Positions 1 to 10,862 of a stretch of 60,879 nucleotides of DNA are shown in pieces (position 1 is the stretch's first letter; each line of letters starts with the position of its first letter). Location: contig JALSSV010000045.1 of the NCBI GenBank assembly GCA_026984045.1, positions 1 through 60,879 on the forward strand, in the 5' to 3' direction. The notes beneath the pieces are model-generated. The model was not told the DNA's origin and did not search any database. It was given only the letters and a program-made list of their open reading frames with translations. The DNA is from Chromatiales bacterium (GTDB lineage: Bacteria; Pseudomonadota; Gammaproteobacteria; UBA6429; Thiohalophilaceae). A program made the position numbers and the translations under genes.

Positions 1-1455
1 GAGGCGGTTTTCCAGGTCGTAGAGGTAGCTGGTGGTCTGGCCGGCGACGGTCTTTTGGGTGGTGCTGCCGTTGGCGTCGTGCTGGAGGGTGACGTTGGCG
101 TAGGCTTTGAGGGCGTTGGCGTCGTCGTAGGTCCAGGGGCCGGGCAGGCTGGCGTCAGAGGTACGGTTGCCGGCGGGGTCATAGGTCCAGGCCTCGTCGG
201 GCAGGGTCGGGTTGGCGGCGCGAGTGAGGCGGTCGCGGGGGTCGTATTCGTAGGCGTAGGTGCCGTGTTCGGTGGCCTTTTCGAGAATGTTTCCTACCGG
301 GTCGTACCGGTATTGGTAGTCCTGCACGGGGTTGCCGGCCGGATCGGCGGCGGTGATTCTCTGAATGCGCAGCAGCGGGTCGTGGGCGATCTGGCGGGTG
401 CTGCCGCCGGGGTAGGTAATCTTCGCCGGGGCGGTCCAGATGTAGGCGTTCCAGACGATGGCGCCCTCGCCCGGCAGGCGGACCTGGGCCAGGCGGTTGG
501 CGGCGTCCCAGGCGTAGGTGACGGTGGTGCCCGCCGGATCGGTGAAGCTGGCGGGCTTGCCGTTCTTGTACCAGGTGTAGCCGAGGCGGGCGGTGAAGGC
601 GCCGAAGTCCAGGGTTTCGGTGAGCTTGCGGCCGAGCGCATCGTAAGTGTAGACGGCGCGGGTCTGGCCGTCGGCGTAGCCGGTGAGGCGGCCGGTGGCG
701 TCGTACGTGAAGGTGACGGTCTTGCCGGCGGTGGTGGCGCTGGCCGTGGGGTAATGGGCGATTTGCGTGAGGCGGTTGGCGGCATCGTAGGTATAGCGGG
801 TTACCTGGCCCCTGGCGTCGGTCTTTTCGATGAGGTTGTCGTTGGCGTCATACGCATAGCGGTGCACCTGTCCGGTGGGCCAGGTTTCAGTGCGCAGGCG
901 GTCCTTGCCGTCGTAGGCGTAGCGGCGGATGACGATGCCCTTTTCGTTGGTGACGGACAGGAGGTTGTCGCGGTTGTCGTACCGGTACTGGACGGTGCTG
1001 CCATCGGGCTGGGTGACCTGGAGGAGGCGGTTCAGGGCGTCGTAGGCGTAGCGGGTGGTCTTGCCGGCGGCGTCGGTGACGGCGACGAGATTGCCGGCCG
1101 GGTCGTACTCGCGGCGGGTAAGGTAGGCGGTGCTCGCATCGAGGATGTCGCGGCTGGTGGCCAGCCGGCCCCGGCGGTCGTAGCCCATTTCCTGCCGATA
1201 GGTGGGGTAGTCGATGGCAGCAAGGCGGTTGAGGATGGCGTTGCGGGATTTTTCGACGCCGTAATGAATGTTGATGGTGATTCCGGGAAGCAGGAAGGTT
1301 GTAGCATAAATGGGATCGTTGGCTGGATTGAGCTTACAAGGAACACGATAACCAGGGGCTGGCCATTGCCGTTTTACAGGCAGGGCGGTTTGGAAGCCGG
1401 TATCGCCGATTCGAGAGGCAATCCGTTGTGCCGCAATTTCAGTTCCTTTGGACAA
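1..1455 (-). CDS. Rhs/YD-repeat protein module C (partial, runs off window)
   Basis: This is a reading frame of tandem YD repeats (Y-D-x(3)-G-N/R spaced about 20 residues apart), the shell-forming core of Rhs polymorphic toxins. The frame opens at a TTG at 1455, after an in-frame TAA, and is still open at position 1, so the toxin tip lies outside the window. The first 60 residues share a variable leader with module B (common stretch ALPVKRQW), so both modules seem to have been copied from the same parent. No signal peptide, PAAR or full-length N-terminus is seen. This looks like an orphan, displaced Rhs C-terminal module rather than a complete Rhs protein; whether it is translated from the TTG is uncertain. 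Confidence 0.6.
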   Translation of the reverse strand, partial: MSKGTEIAAQRIASRIGDTGFQTALPVKRQWPAPGYRVPCKLNPANDPIYATTFLLPGITINIHYGVEKSRNAILNRLAAIDYPTYRQEMGYDRRGRLATSRDILDASTAYLTRREYDPAGNLVAVTDAAGKTTRYAYDALNRLLQVTQPDGSTVQYRYDNRDNLLSVTNEKGIVIRRYAYDGKDRLRTETWPTGQVHRYAYDANDNLIEKTDARGQVTRYTYDAANRLTQIAHYPTASATTAGKTVTFTYDATGRLTGYADGQTRAVYTYDALGRKLTETLDFGAFTARLGYTWYKNGKPASFTDPAGTTVTYAWDAANRLAQVRLPGEGAIVWNAYIWTAPAKITYPGGSTRQIAHDPLLRIQRITAADPAGNPVQDYQYRYDPVGNILEKATEHGTYAYEYDPRDRLTRAANPTLPDEAWTYDPAGNRTSDASLPGPWTYDDANALKAYANVTLQHDANGSTTQKTVAGQTTSYLYDLENRL

Positions 1456-1539
1456 GATATTTTCTCTGGCTGGTATTGCTTATTCCTGGATTAGATATTC
1501 CTGGTTTTCACTGCGTTGCATGCGGGCTACACTTACTTG

Positions 1540-2349
1540 TTATTTGATTCGATTATAAATAACAAAAAATTCTCGATAAGCACCATCTTCTTCTAGCTTA
1601 TGGATTGCATCCAAGATACCTTTTGGATCTGTATACCTCGGATATTTTAATATCTTCACGAGTTCAATTTTATTTTCTGTCGAGAGATCATGAAACACCC
1701 TCAAAAAATAACCTGGACAATTAACAGATATCCCCTCAACGATTTCTCGATAGATTTCACAAATATCTGCACATTCATTACAGTTAACCGATCGTTTAAT
1801 TAACAGCTCAGAAACATCAAACGAATAACACATATACAACTTCAATGAATATAAATATTTTTCGTATTCTTTTTTTAGCCCTACATTTGCACAATAGTCA
1901 CTAGAAATATCTTGATTGATAATTTTCTTGATTTTATTAATTCGTTCTTTATTTTTTTTCAAAAAAAATATTACGAAATCGTTTTTTTTATACTGCGCCC
2001 TACATAATGAATCTTTGATTTGATCCAAACTATAATTATAAGGCTCCATCAATAAATCTATAATCGATGATTTCTTTTGAATATCAAAGTCTTTTACTAA
2101 TGCCAAAAAACATTTTGTATCATGCACAATTACATCACCCAACCTCTCTTTTAACATTTCAATGTATTCCAATTCTTCCCTGGCATATTCTCCATACAAA
2201 TTATCAAAATAATAATTTATTTGTTTTTTTATATTTTGGATTTTGGGTTTTGCCAAGCAATCATTGGTGGCGGAGTCTGCAGAAAAAGAAGCAGAATATA
2301 CCAATAGCATCAAACCACAAGAACAACATATCGACAGAAACCTTGGCAT
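1540..2349 (-). CDS. candidate periplasmic immunity protein for Rhs tip B
   Basis: The protein has 269 residues and no recognised family. The chosen ATG gives an N-terminus with a basic start followed by a hydrophobic core (SICCSCGLMLLVYSASFSA), which reads as a Sec signal peptide; a longer start at 2406 would overlap the toxin gene. The mature part is charged, A+T-rich, mostly helical by composition, with several cysteines (N-C-N-E-C-x-x-I-C). It lies directly downstream of the Rhs tip B gene on the same strand, the standard position for a cognate immunity gene. Export to the periplasm fits a toxin that attacks the cell wall. Function is inferred from position and signal peptide only. Confidence 0.6.
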   Translation of the reverse strand: MPRFLSICCSCGLMLLVYSASFSADSATNDCLAKPKIQNIKKQINYYFDNLYGEYAREELEYIEMLKERLGDVIVHDTKCFLALVKDFDIQKKSSIIDLLMEPYNYSLDQIKDSLCRAQYKKNDFVIFFLKKNKERINKIKKIINQDISSDYCANVGLKKEYEKYLYSLKLYMCYSFDVSELLIKRSVNCNECADICEIYREIVEGISVNCPGYFLRVFHDLSTENKIELVKILKYPRYTDPKGILDAIHKLEEDGAYREFFVIYNRIK

Positions 2350-2365
2350 CTTTATGAAAAACAAA

Positions 2366-4066
2366 TCATCGTATGATTTCAATATCGCACTCCTCATTCT
2401 CATCAAGCTTGTCCCACAACCTTTGACATTTACTTTTTCTTATACCAATACATCCTTCAGTTGCTCTCGCATGCGCCCCGCTACAATGGATATGTTTTCT
2501 ATCAGCCTTCTTCTTCAATCCATTCTCTTCTAAATTTCCGCGACCAGGATAATTCGGGTTAAAATCAATTGTATCTACTGGATCGCCTTTGTTTATTAGA
2601 ATATACGGCATGGTAGTCCCATCTCGTCTTCTAAATCCATTTGAATTATATACACCCTTATATTTGCCAGCAGCAATACCTGGGTTCCAACTATTTGGAT
2701 TTGGCCACGTCGACACATCTTCAATCATCAAATACTCGCCGGTTTGGTCATCGTAATATTCAAGAATCGCTTTATAACCCCAGTCATCTTTGCTGCCAAA
2801 CACCCATATCGTTATTTTACAGTGCAACCCGAACATGCCCATATATGTACCAGGGTTTTGGCTTGCATATATATAAACATTCAAGCCACCGAGCAACCCA
2901 ATCGGATCACTGGTGATGTATCTACCTGTCAGGGGATCGTAATACCTGAAGTAGTTGTAATGCATCCCGGTTTCCCGGTCTTCGTACTGCCCCGGAAACC
3001 GCAACGGATTGGCGATGAGGTTGACGATTTCCGTGGTCTCCCCAAAGGCCTTCGCCCGCCCCTGCCAGACGATTTTCCCGCTCTTGTCCGTCAGCACCTG
3101 CGGGGTGCCCAGGTGGTCGAGCTGGTAGTAGGCGTAGCCGATGGTGGTGCGGGTGTATAGCGGGGCGGTGCCGTAGGTGCTCTGGGGGATGTAGCCGTAG
3201 CTCTGGATGACGTTGCCGGTGGCGTCCAGTTCGGCCACGAGGCCTTCTTCGCTGTAGACGAAGTACGTGCGGGTGCCGCCGGTTTCCTTCCAGATCCTTC
3301 GGCCGAAGGGGTCGTAGCCGTAGGTGGCGAGGGTGGCGCCGGTGGGGTCCTTCACTTCCGTGAGGCGGTTTTCCAGGTCGTAGAGGTAGCTGGTGGTCTG
3401 GCCGGCGACGGTCTTTTGGGTGGTGCTGCCGTTGGCGTCGTGCTGGAGGGTGACGTTGGCATAGGCTTTGAGGGCGTTGGCGTTGGCGTCGTCATAGGTC
3501 CAGGGGCCGGGCAGGCTGGCATCACGGGTGCTGTTGCTGGCGGGGTCGTAGGTCCAGGCCTCGTTGGGCAGGGTCGGGTTGGCGGCGCGGGTGAGGCAGT
3601 CGCGCGGGTCGTATTCGTAGGCGTAGGTGCCGTGTTCGGTGGCCTTTTCGAGAAGGTTGCCTACCGGGTCGTACCGGTATTGGTAGTCCTGCACGGGGTT
3701 GCCGGCCGGATCGGCGGTGGTGATTCTTCGAATGCGCAGCAGTGGGTTGTGGGTGATCTGGCGGGTGCTGCCGCCGGGGTAGGTAATCTTCGCCGGGGCG
3801 GTCCAGGTGTAGGTGTTCCAGACGATGGCGCTCTCCCCCGGAATGCGGACCTGGGCCAGGCGGTTGGCGGCGTCCCAAGCATAGGTAAAGGGGGTATCGG
3901 AAAGAAAGGACGGAGCGAAAATTGGATCGTTGGCTGATTTGAGGGTACAAGGCACACAATGGCTGGTGGGTAGCCATTGCCGTTTTACAGGCAGGGCGGC
4001 GTGGCAGCCGGTATCGCTGGTTGGAGGGACAATCCGTTGTCTCGTTATTATAGTTCCTTTTGGCAA
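2366..4066 (-). CDS. orphan Rhs module B with C-terminal toxin tip
   Basis: The 566-residue frame starts at TTG (AAGGA ribosome site 7 nt upstream, in-frame stop before it). Residues about 60-390 are YD repeats ending in the conserved Rhs hyper-region (R-Y-Y-D-P-x-T-G-R-Y, D-P-I-G-L), where tips are cleaved off. The last 170 residues are a different, A+T-rich domain. It ends with an H-I-H-C segment near residue 527 and the motif T-E-G-C-I-G near 536-541. That resembles the [ST]-x-G-C-I nucleophile motif of L,D-transpeptidase-like folds seen in some cell-wall-targeting effectors. The likely role is an interbacterial toxin tip acting on peptidoglycan. The family call is inference; the Rhs part is certain. 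As the module lacks an N-terminus, it may be a silent cassette. Confidence 0.75.
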   Translation of the reverse strand: MPKGTIITRQRIVPPTSDTGCHAALPVKRQWLPTSHCVPCTLKSANDPIFAPSFLSDTPFTYAWDAANRLAQVRIPGESAIVWNTYTWTAPAKITYPGGSTRQITHNPLLRIRRITTADPAGNPVQDYQYRYDPVGNLLEKATEHGTYAYEYDPRDCLTRAANPTLPNEAWTYDPASNSTRDASLPGPWTYDDANANALKAYANVTLQHDANGSTTQKTVAGQTTSYLYDLENRLTEVKDPTGATLATYGYDPFGRRIWKETGGTRTYFVYSEEGLVAELDATGNVIQSYGYIPQSTYGTAPLYTRTTIGYAYYQLDHLGTPQVLTDKSGKIVWQGRAKAFGETTEIVNLIANPLRFPGQYEDRETGMHYNYFRYYDPLTGRYITSDPIGLLGGLNVYIYASQNPGTYMGMFGLHCKITIWVFGSKDDWGYKAILEYYDDQTGEYLMIEDVSTWPNPNSWNPGIAAGKYKGVYNSNGFRRRDGTTMPYILINKGDPVDTIDFNPNYPGRGNLEENGLKKKADRKHIHCSGAHARATEGCIGIRKSKCQRLWDKLDENEECDIEIIR

Positions 4067-4117
4067 GATATTGTCCTTGGCTTATCGTTCGCATTTCAGA
4101 TTAGATGTTCCCATATT

Positions 4118-4540
4118 TTACTTTGCTTCACCCGATCTACGCTTGCTAATGATCCATCCAATTTTAATGATCAAATATACAATCGTCGAAACCGACTGCA
4201 GCATCAAAAACGAATTAACAGAAAGAACATCAAATCTATATCTTACACTTGAAGGTGTCAAAAAAAATAAATAAACCCCATAAAAAAACAGCAACAACGA
4301 AACCACAAAACCCACAGTCAGCGGAAATATTTTAAATAAAGTCTTTTGATTTTTTATAATCAAAAACCCCAAAATAACCGAAACCATTCCATACAAAAGT
4401 AATAAAGTTGACGTTCTTATAAGCGAGACAAACTCCCAGTATTTGGCACCATAATGCACAAACATAAATATCTCATGCAGAATAATCCATAAACCTAAAA
4501 CCACCCAATTGAACCCTAATATTTTTTCTAATTTTTTCAT
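4118..4540 (-). CDS. candidate integral-membrane immunity protein for Rhs tip A
   Basis: The protein has 140 residues with four predicted membrane segments (around residues 9-28, 40-60, 68-95 and 112-132), little else, and a basic C-terminus. It is A+T-rich compared with the Rhs core on either side. It starts 66 nt after the stop of the Rhs tip A gene on the same strand. Multi-pass immunity proteins usually guard against toxins that act in or at the inner membrane or periplasm. No sequence family is recognised; the role is inferred from position. Confidence 0.6.
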   Translation of the reverse strand: MKKLEKILGFNWVVLGLWIILHEIFMFVHYGAKYWEFVSLIRTSTLLLLYGMVSVILGFLIIKNQKTLFKIFPLTVGFVVSLLLFFYGVYLFFLTPSSVRYRFDVLSVNSFLMLQSVSTIVYLIIKIGWIISKRRSGEAK

Positions 4541-4606
4541 TAATCCAACTCAGGATCTTGGTTGTCTTTTTTCTGAGCACATGATGAGCATGTATCAGTT
4601 CTATCA

Positions 4607-5818
4607 TCACTTGGATCCCCGTTTAACGGGGGGGCGCGATAAATCAAACTTCTTTAAACAATCATCTACCGTATTAAAGCAGTCGTTAGAGAACGGTACA
4701 TATATACCTTTTTTCCCACGTTTTTTACAACAATTAATAATTTTTTCTTCAATACCTTCGCTACCGGCCACTGGATAACATTCATCACCATCAGGGTTAT
4801 AAATATTTTTTGGGCCTTTCTCAAAACAATCCTTAAATGGGTCTGCAAAAGGCGCCCGACCACAACAACTTTTCTTCTTATCATTCCAAAAATATGTATG
4901 GTTGTAATCTTCCAATGCTTTGATTCTCACTTTTCGATAACAGACCCATATTTTTAGGTCTTTTGGATCTAAAAAAGCATTAGGATTTGCAAACGTGTAT
5001 AAAAACGTATTCACCCCTCCTTCCAATCCAATCGGATCACTGCTGATATAACGCCCGATTTCCGGATCGTAATACCTAAAGTAGTTGTAATGCAGCCCGG
5101 TTTCGTTGTCTTCATACTGCCCCGGAAACCGCAACGGATTCGCGACAAGGTTGACGATTTCCGTGGTCTCACCAAAGGCCCTGGCCCTCCCCTGCCACAG
5201 TATTTTCCCGCTCTTGTCCGTCAGCACCTGCGGGGTGCCAAGGTGGTCGAGCTGGTAATACGCATAGCCGGTGGTGGTGCGGGTGTATAGCGGGACGGTG
5301 CCGTAGGGGCTCTGGGGGATGTAGCCGTAGCTCTGGATGAGGTTGCCGGTGGCGTCCAGTTCGGCTACGAGGCCTTCTTCGCTGTAGACGAAGTACGTGC
5401 GGGTGCCGCCGGTGTCTTTCCATAGTCTACGGCCGAAGGGGTCGTAGCCGTAGGTGGCGAGGGTGGCGCCGGTGGGGTCCTTCACTTCCGTGAGGCGGTT
5501 TTCCAGATCGTAGAGGTAGCTGGTGGTCTGGCCGGCGACGGTCTTTTGGGTGGTGCTGCCGTTGGCGTCGTGCCGGAGGGTGACGTTGGCGTAATTCTGG
5601 AGGGCGTTGGCGTCGTCGTAGGTCCAGGGGCCGGGCAGGCTGGCGTCAGAGGTGCGGTTGCCGGCGGGGTCGTAGGTCCAGGCCTCGTCGGGCAGGGCCG
5701 GGTTGGCGGCGCGAGTGAGGCGGTCGCGGGGGTCGTATTCATAGGCGTAGGTGCCGTGTTCGGTGGCCTTTTCGAGAATGTTGCCCACCGGGTCATACCG
5801 GTATTGGTAGTCCTGCAC
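4607..5818 (-). CDS. 5'-truncated Rhs module A with cysteine-rich toxin tip
   Basis: The frame contains YD repeats, the Rhs hyper-region (L-G-T-P-Q-V-L-T, F-P-G-Q-Y, R-Y-Y-D-P-E-I-G-R-Y-I-S-S-D-P-I-G-L) and a variable tip of about 120 residues rich in cysteine (CYRK, SCCGR, DCFEKG, NCCKKRGKK, NDCFNTVDDC). The GTG at 5818 is only the first available start. Upstream, a deletion has joined the segment for T-x-A-W-D-A to a later repeat out of frame (about 5880-5895), and a stop follows near 5934. The module is therefore decayed at its 5' end. The tip family is not recognised; the downstream membrane protein is its probable immunity gene. Confidence 0.65.
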   Translation of the reverse strand: MQDYQYRYDPVGNILEKATEHGTYAYEYDPRDRLTRAANPALPDEAWTYDPAGNRTSDASLPGPWTYDDANALQNYANVTLRHDANGSTTQKTVAGQTTSYLYDLENRLTEVKDPTGATLATYGYDPFGRRLWKDTGGTRTYFVYSEEGLVAELDATGNLIQSYGYIPQSPYGTVPLYTRTTTGYAYYQLDHLGTPQVLTDKSGKILWQGRARAFGETTEIVNLVANPLRFPGQYEDNETGLHYNYFRYYDPEIGRYISSDPIGLEGGVNTFLYTFANPNAFLDPKDLKIWVCYRKVRIKALEDYNHTYFWNDKKKSCCGRAPFADPFKDCFEKGPKNIYNPDGDECYPVAGSEGIEEKIINCCKKRGKKGIYVPFSNDCFNTVDDCLKKFDLSRPPVKRGSK

Positions 5819-5999
5819 GGGGTTGCCGGCCGGATCGGCGGTGGTGATTCTTCGAATGCGCAGCAGTGGGTCGTGGGCTATTTGATGGCGTCCCAGGCGT
5901 TGGTGACTGTGGTGGTGTATCGCCTGGGTGCGTCACCCCGTCTAAATGAACATCAGTAATAAACGCAAAATATTGATATTACTGCAATATTTTTCGGTT

Positions 6000-6090
<91 letters not shown>

Positions 6091-6502
6091 ATGAGGGGTG
6101 GAAAAATGTAAATGGAAGGAGGAGATTTTTCGGGGCGGGATCATACCGCAGTTTCAGGTGGATTGCGGGAATTCAAGGCATATTATTTTTACGTGTTTTG
6201 GGAGAGTGGCTGGGAAGTGGTGTTTTTTACTCAGAAATGCCGAAGACGAAGCATGTGACAATTTTTCACGTTCGGTTTATTCTCGTTTATTTACACATAC
6301 TTACGGTTGCATTCACAAGCAATTCCTTAGTTAAATACTCCGATTTGGCTATGGAAACTGTATATTAGAAACCTATAATAAAGTATGATCGATTTCCATG
6401 TTCCCCCGCATGGCACTGCCGGAATGGCGGTCCGATCAGGTTCGACTGTTCAGAAAAGTGTGAACCAGTCGATATATTTTCGGAATTCACGGTCAGCCGG
6501 AT
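6091..6502. other. A+T-rich intergenic region upstream of mltF
   Basis: No convincing gene is present. A 78-codon plus-strand frame at 6098-6334 has no family features and is probably chance. A perfect TATAAT lies at 6374-6379, but no good -35 element is seen at 16-18 nt, so a promoter for mltF is only a suggestion. Confidence 0.4.
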
Positions 6503-7915
6503 ATGCGGAAACTTCTTTTCTCCAGCTTCGTTGCAATTGCTGCCCTGGTGGCATTGGCACTGAACGCCTGCGCGCCCCAGCGCAGTACACTGGAAGAGGT
6601 TCTCGCATCGGGTGAACTGCGTGTCCTGACCCGGAACAGCCCGACCACGTATTACCTCGGGCCCCATGGTCCGACGGGACCAGAATACGATCTGGTTCAG
6701 GCATTTGCGGATTCGTTGGGGGTAAAGGTTCGGCTCATCGAGGAAGAGAACCTTCCACTCCTTCTCAAGCGCATCGCCCGGGGAGAGGCTCACCTGGCCG
6801 CCGCCGGCCTCACGATCACGGAAAGCCGCAAGCGCTTTCTGCGTTTTGGCCCCGGCTACCAGACCATCACCCAACAGGTCGTCTATCGCCGGGGCGGCGT
6901 TCATCCCCGCAGCATTGCCGATCTGGTCGACGGTCAGCTTGAAGTGGTGGCCCACAGTTCGCACGTGGATCAGCTCAAGGCCCTGCAGACGAAATATCCC
7001 GACCTGGATTGGACCGAGAGCGAGGATACCACCAGTACCGAATTGCTGAATCTGGTCGCCGAGGAAGTGATCGATTTTACCATCGCCGACTCCAATGAAG
7101 TGTCGCTGGTGCGCCGTTATCATCCTGAAGTGCAGGTGGCCTTTGACATTTCCGGCGAGCAGCAACTGGCTTGGGCGTTTCCCCGCCGCGGTGATGACAG
7201 TCTGCTTCTGGCCGCGCAACGTTTTTTCAAAAAGTTGCGCAAGAGCGGGGAACTCAAGCATCTTTTGGCCCGGCACTACGGACACGTAAGCAATTACGAC
7301 TACGCCGGCACACCCACCTATCTGCGCCATGTGAACCGGCGCCTGCCCAACTACCGTGAGCTGTTCGAAAAGGCGGCCCGCGAGAACGCTCTTGACTGGA
7401 TGCTGCTCGCGGCTGTGGCCTACCAGGAATCCCACTGGAATCCACTGGCCGTCTCGCCCACGGGCGTGCGCGGCATGATGATGCTGACCCGAACCACCGC
7501 CCGTCAGCTCGGCATCGCGAAGCGCACCGATCCGGCTCAGAGCATCGAGGGTGGCGCGCGCTATCTGCGGGACCTGATCGACCGCTTTGCCGACATTCCC
7601 GAACCGGATCGAACCTGGTTTGCACTGGCCGCCTACAACGTGGGGTACGGACATGTGCGCGATGCCATGTGGATCACCGAGCAGCGCGATGGCGATCCGA
7701 CACGCTGGGCCGACGTGAAAGAAAGTCTGCCTCTTTTGCGGCGCAAGAAGTGGTATCGCAAGACCAAATATGGTTATGCCCGTGGACACGAGCCGGTGCG
7801 GTATGTGGAGAACATCCGCAGTTATTACGAAATCCTGCGCTGGCTCATCAAGCGGGATGCACCACCGCAGAAGACGCCCAAGTCGATCCTGGTGTTCTCG
7901 TCGCCAGTGCTTTAG
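6503..7915 (+). CDS. mltF: membrane-bound lytic murein transglycosylase F
   Basis: MltF cleaves the MurNAc-GlcNAc bond of peptidoglycan with formation of 1,6-anhydro ends, from the outer membrane. The 470 residues begin with a lipoprotein signal peptide whose lipobox ends in L-N-A-C (about residues 22-25). Residues about 35-270 form a periplasmic amino-acid-binding (SBP3-like) regulatory domain (starts E-L-R-V-L-T-R-N-S). Residues about 290-440 form the lysozyme-like SLT domain, with the catalytic Glu in Y-Q-E-S-H-W-N-P and the motifs G-V-R-G-M-M-M-L and A-A-Y-N-V-G-Y-G. Length and domain order match the family. A terminator hairpin follows. Confidence 0.95.
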   Translation: MRKLLFSSFVAIAALVALALNACAPQRSTLEEVLASGELRVLTRNSPTTYYLGPHGPTGPEYDLVQAFADSLGVKVRLIEEENLPLLLKRIARGEAHLAAAGLTITESRKRFLRFGPGYQTITQQVVYRRGGVHPRSIADLVDGQLEVVAHSSHVDQLKALQTKYPDLDWTESEDTTSTELLNLVAEEVIDFTIADSNEVSLVRRYHPEVQVAFDISGEQQLAWAFPRRGDDSLLLAAQRFFKKLRKSGELKHLLARHYGHVSNYDYAGTPTYLRHVNRRLPNYRELFEKAARENALDWMLLAAVAYQESHWNPLAVSPTGVRGMMMLTRTTARQLGIAKRTDPAQSIEGGARYLRDLIDRFADIPEPDRTWFALAAYNVGYGHVRDAMWITEQRDGDPTRWADVKESLPLLRRKKWYRKTKYGYARGHEPVRYVENIRSYYEILRWLIKRDAPPQKTPKSILVFSSPVL

Positions 7916-7990
7916 CAGGCTGTTGAAAACCGCGTTTTCCATTCCCGGGGTGAAAAAAAGCCTCGGGAGGGCTTTTTCAACCGCCTGTTA
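7913..7990. repeat. imperfect inverted repeat flanking the mltF terminator
   Basis: The 18-nt arms at 7913-7930 and 7973-7990 are complementary at 15 positions and enclose a smaller hairpin. The outer arm overlaps the mltF stop codon. It may be a small palindromic (MITE- or REP-like) element or simply an extended terminator. Confidence 0.5.
7952..7980 (+). terminator. Rho-independent terminator after mltF
   Basis: The arms AAAAAGCC (7955-7962) and GGCTTTTT (7970-7977) form a perfect 8-bp stem with a short loop, and the 3' arm ends in a T run. The A-rich 5' arm means it could also act for the opposite strand. Confidence 0.7.
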
Positions 7991-8054
7991 GGTAAAACCC
8001 TCACCAATTGTTCACCGCGGCTTGCGCTGCTCCTGCTTCCCTCCGTGAGGATTG

Positions 8055-9035
8055 TTATTCCAGCATTTCCGCTTCCATTGAGAGATAGACCTGATAGGCA
8101 TTGCGGCGGTGGGCGGCCTTGAAGGCGGGAAGTTTTTCGAACTCTGACCAGTCGGCGCTTTCATAGGCTTCCTCGAAGGGGATCATTTCCTCCACGGCTT
8201 TGCCCATGACTTCCCGGATCCGTTCCAGGTAATGGCGGGTAGCGCGGATGGCCTGGTCAGGATTCCGGGCGGCGGGGCCATGCCCCGGGATCAGGGCCAC
8301 AAGTCCTTGCGTTTCCATGCGCTTGAGTGTCTCGAGCCAGCGTTTGGTATCGGCATCGCCCAGATAGGGCACTCGACCTTCGAAGATGATGTCACCGGAA
8401 AAGAGCACCCGATCCGGCTCGACATGAATGGTCATGTCGCCATCGGAATGGGCCGCGCCTACCGGTACGAGCTGGAAACGCACATCCCCCAGGTCGAAAC
8501 GCATGTTCTCCTTTGCATAGACGTCAGGAGCGACGAGGTAGGTCTGTTCGTTGACCCAGGGATCGAGCGAGAAACGCCGCTCTTCCAGCCGGGCCTCAGC
8601 ATTGGGCTTGTTGAGATAGTCCAGCGCCCCGGCCGGTGCGATGATTTCGGCGCCCAGTTCCTTGAAGACCTGCAGGCCATAAATGTGATCGGCGTGATAA
8701 TGGGTAAGGATGACCTTGACGATGGGCTGGTCGGTCACCTTCCGAATCCGCTGCAGCAGCATGGCCGCCAGGGAAGGTGTGCCCAGCGCATCGATGATTA
8801 CCACCCCCTTGCCGGTGATCACTACCCCGGCGTTGGAGATGAAGCCTTCGTTCTCGATGGCGGTGCCTGCTGCTCCCTGCACGTAATACACGTGCTCGCT
8901 GACCTTGCGCAGGGTCATCTCCACCGGCGCGGGCGGATACTTCTTGAGGATGGCGGCCAAATCCTCGGCGGCCGCGCGAACGAGAGTGGGTAGCATCAGA
9001 CTCATGACGAACAGGGAAGTGACGACGGATTTCAT
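8055..9035 (-). CDS. exported MBL-fold metallo-hydrolase (SoxH-like)
   Basis: The 326-residue protein starts at the ATG at 9035, which gives a typical signal peptide (basic MKS, hydrophobic core, cleavage near V-R-A-A-A). The metallo-beta-lactamase fold is shown by the zinc motif T-H-Y-H-A-D-H near residue 115, a later H-S-D-G-D metal ligand, and G-H-G near residue 245. Periplasmic MBL hydrolases of this type include quinoprotein-relay/SoxH-like proteins and broad thioesterases; the substrate cannot be told from sequence. It is a single gene, convergent with mltF. Confidence 0.85.
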   Translation of the reverse strand: MKSVVTSLFVMSLMLPTLVRAAAEDLAAILKKYPPAPVEMTLRKVSEHVYYVQGAAGTAIENEGFISNAGVVITGKGVVIIDALGTPSLAAMLLQRIRKVTDQPIVKVILTHYHADHIYGLQVFKELGAEIIAPAGALDYLNKPNAEARLEERRFSLDPWVNEQTYLVAPDVYAKENMRFDLGDVRFQLVPVGAAHSDGDMTIHVEPDRVLFSGDIIFEGRVPYLGDADTKRWLETLKRMETQGLVALIPGHGPAARNPDQAIRATRHYLERIREVMGKAVEEMIPFEEAYESADWSEFEKLPAFKAAHRRNAYQVYLSMEAEMLE

Positions 9036-9168
9036 CAGGCGGGTTTCTCCATGAACAGAGGGGCTGGCATTATCGCCGCTGGGCACGGCCGTGCAACAAG
9101 GCGTTGGACCACGGCAGGGGAAGCCCGGTTCCCCGTTGCATTCCGCACCCCTCCGGCGTGCGGGCCGT

Positions 9169-10858
<1,690 letters not shown>

Positions 10859-10862
10859 GGCG

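Larger units (their letters stand above)
1..5880. repeat. three diverged copies of an Rhs core repeat
   Basis: Near-identical DNA recurs at three places: starting at 1, at 3362 and at 5492 on the plus strand, each several hundred bases long and ending near the Rhs segment P-x-R-F-P-G-Q-Y or its upstream part. Between the copies lie A+T-rich, unrelated toxin-tip and immunity genes. This alternation of conserved G+C-rich core with variable A+T-rich cassettes is the known signature of Rhs cassette displacement by homologous recombination. Confidence 0.8.

Noticed and set aside
55..1494. Long plus-strand frame with Gly/Val-rich sequence opposite the Rhs core
   Set aside because: It is the antisense shadow of YD repeats; composition is an artefact of G+C-rich codons and it repeats at 3416 and 5546 over the other Rhs copies.
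6098..6334. 78-codon frame between tRNA-Ser and mltF
   Set aside because: No motif or operon context, and composition looks non-coding.
6365..7942. 525-codon minus-strand frame
   Set aside because: It lies exactly opposite mltF, which has full domain support.
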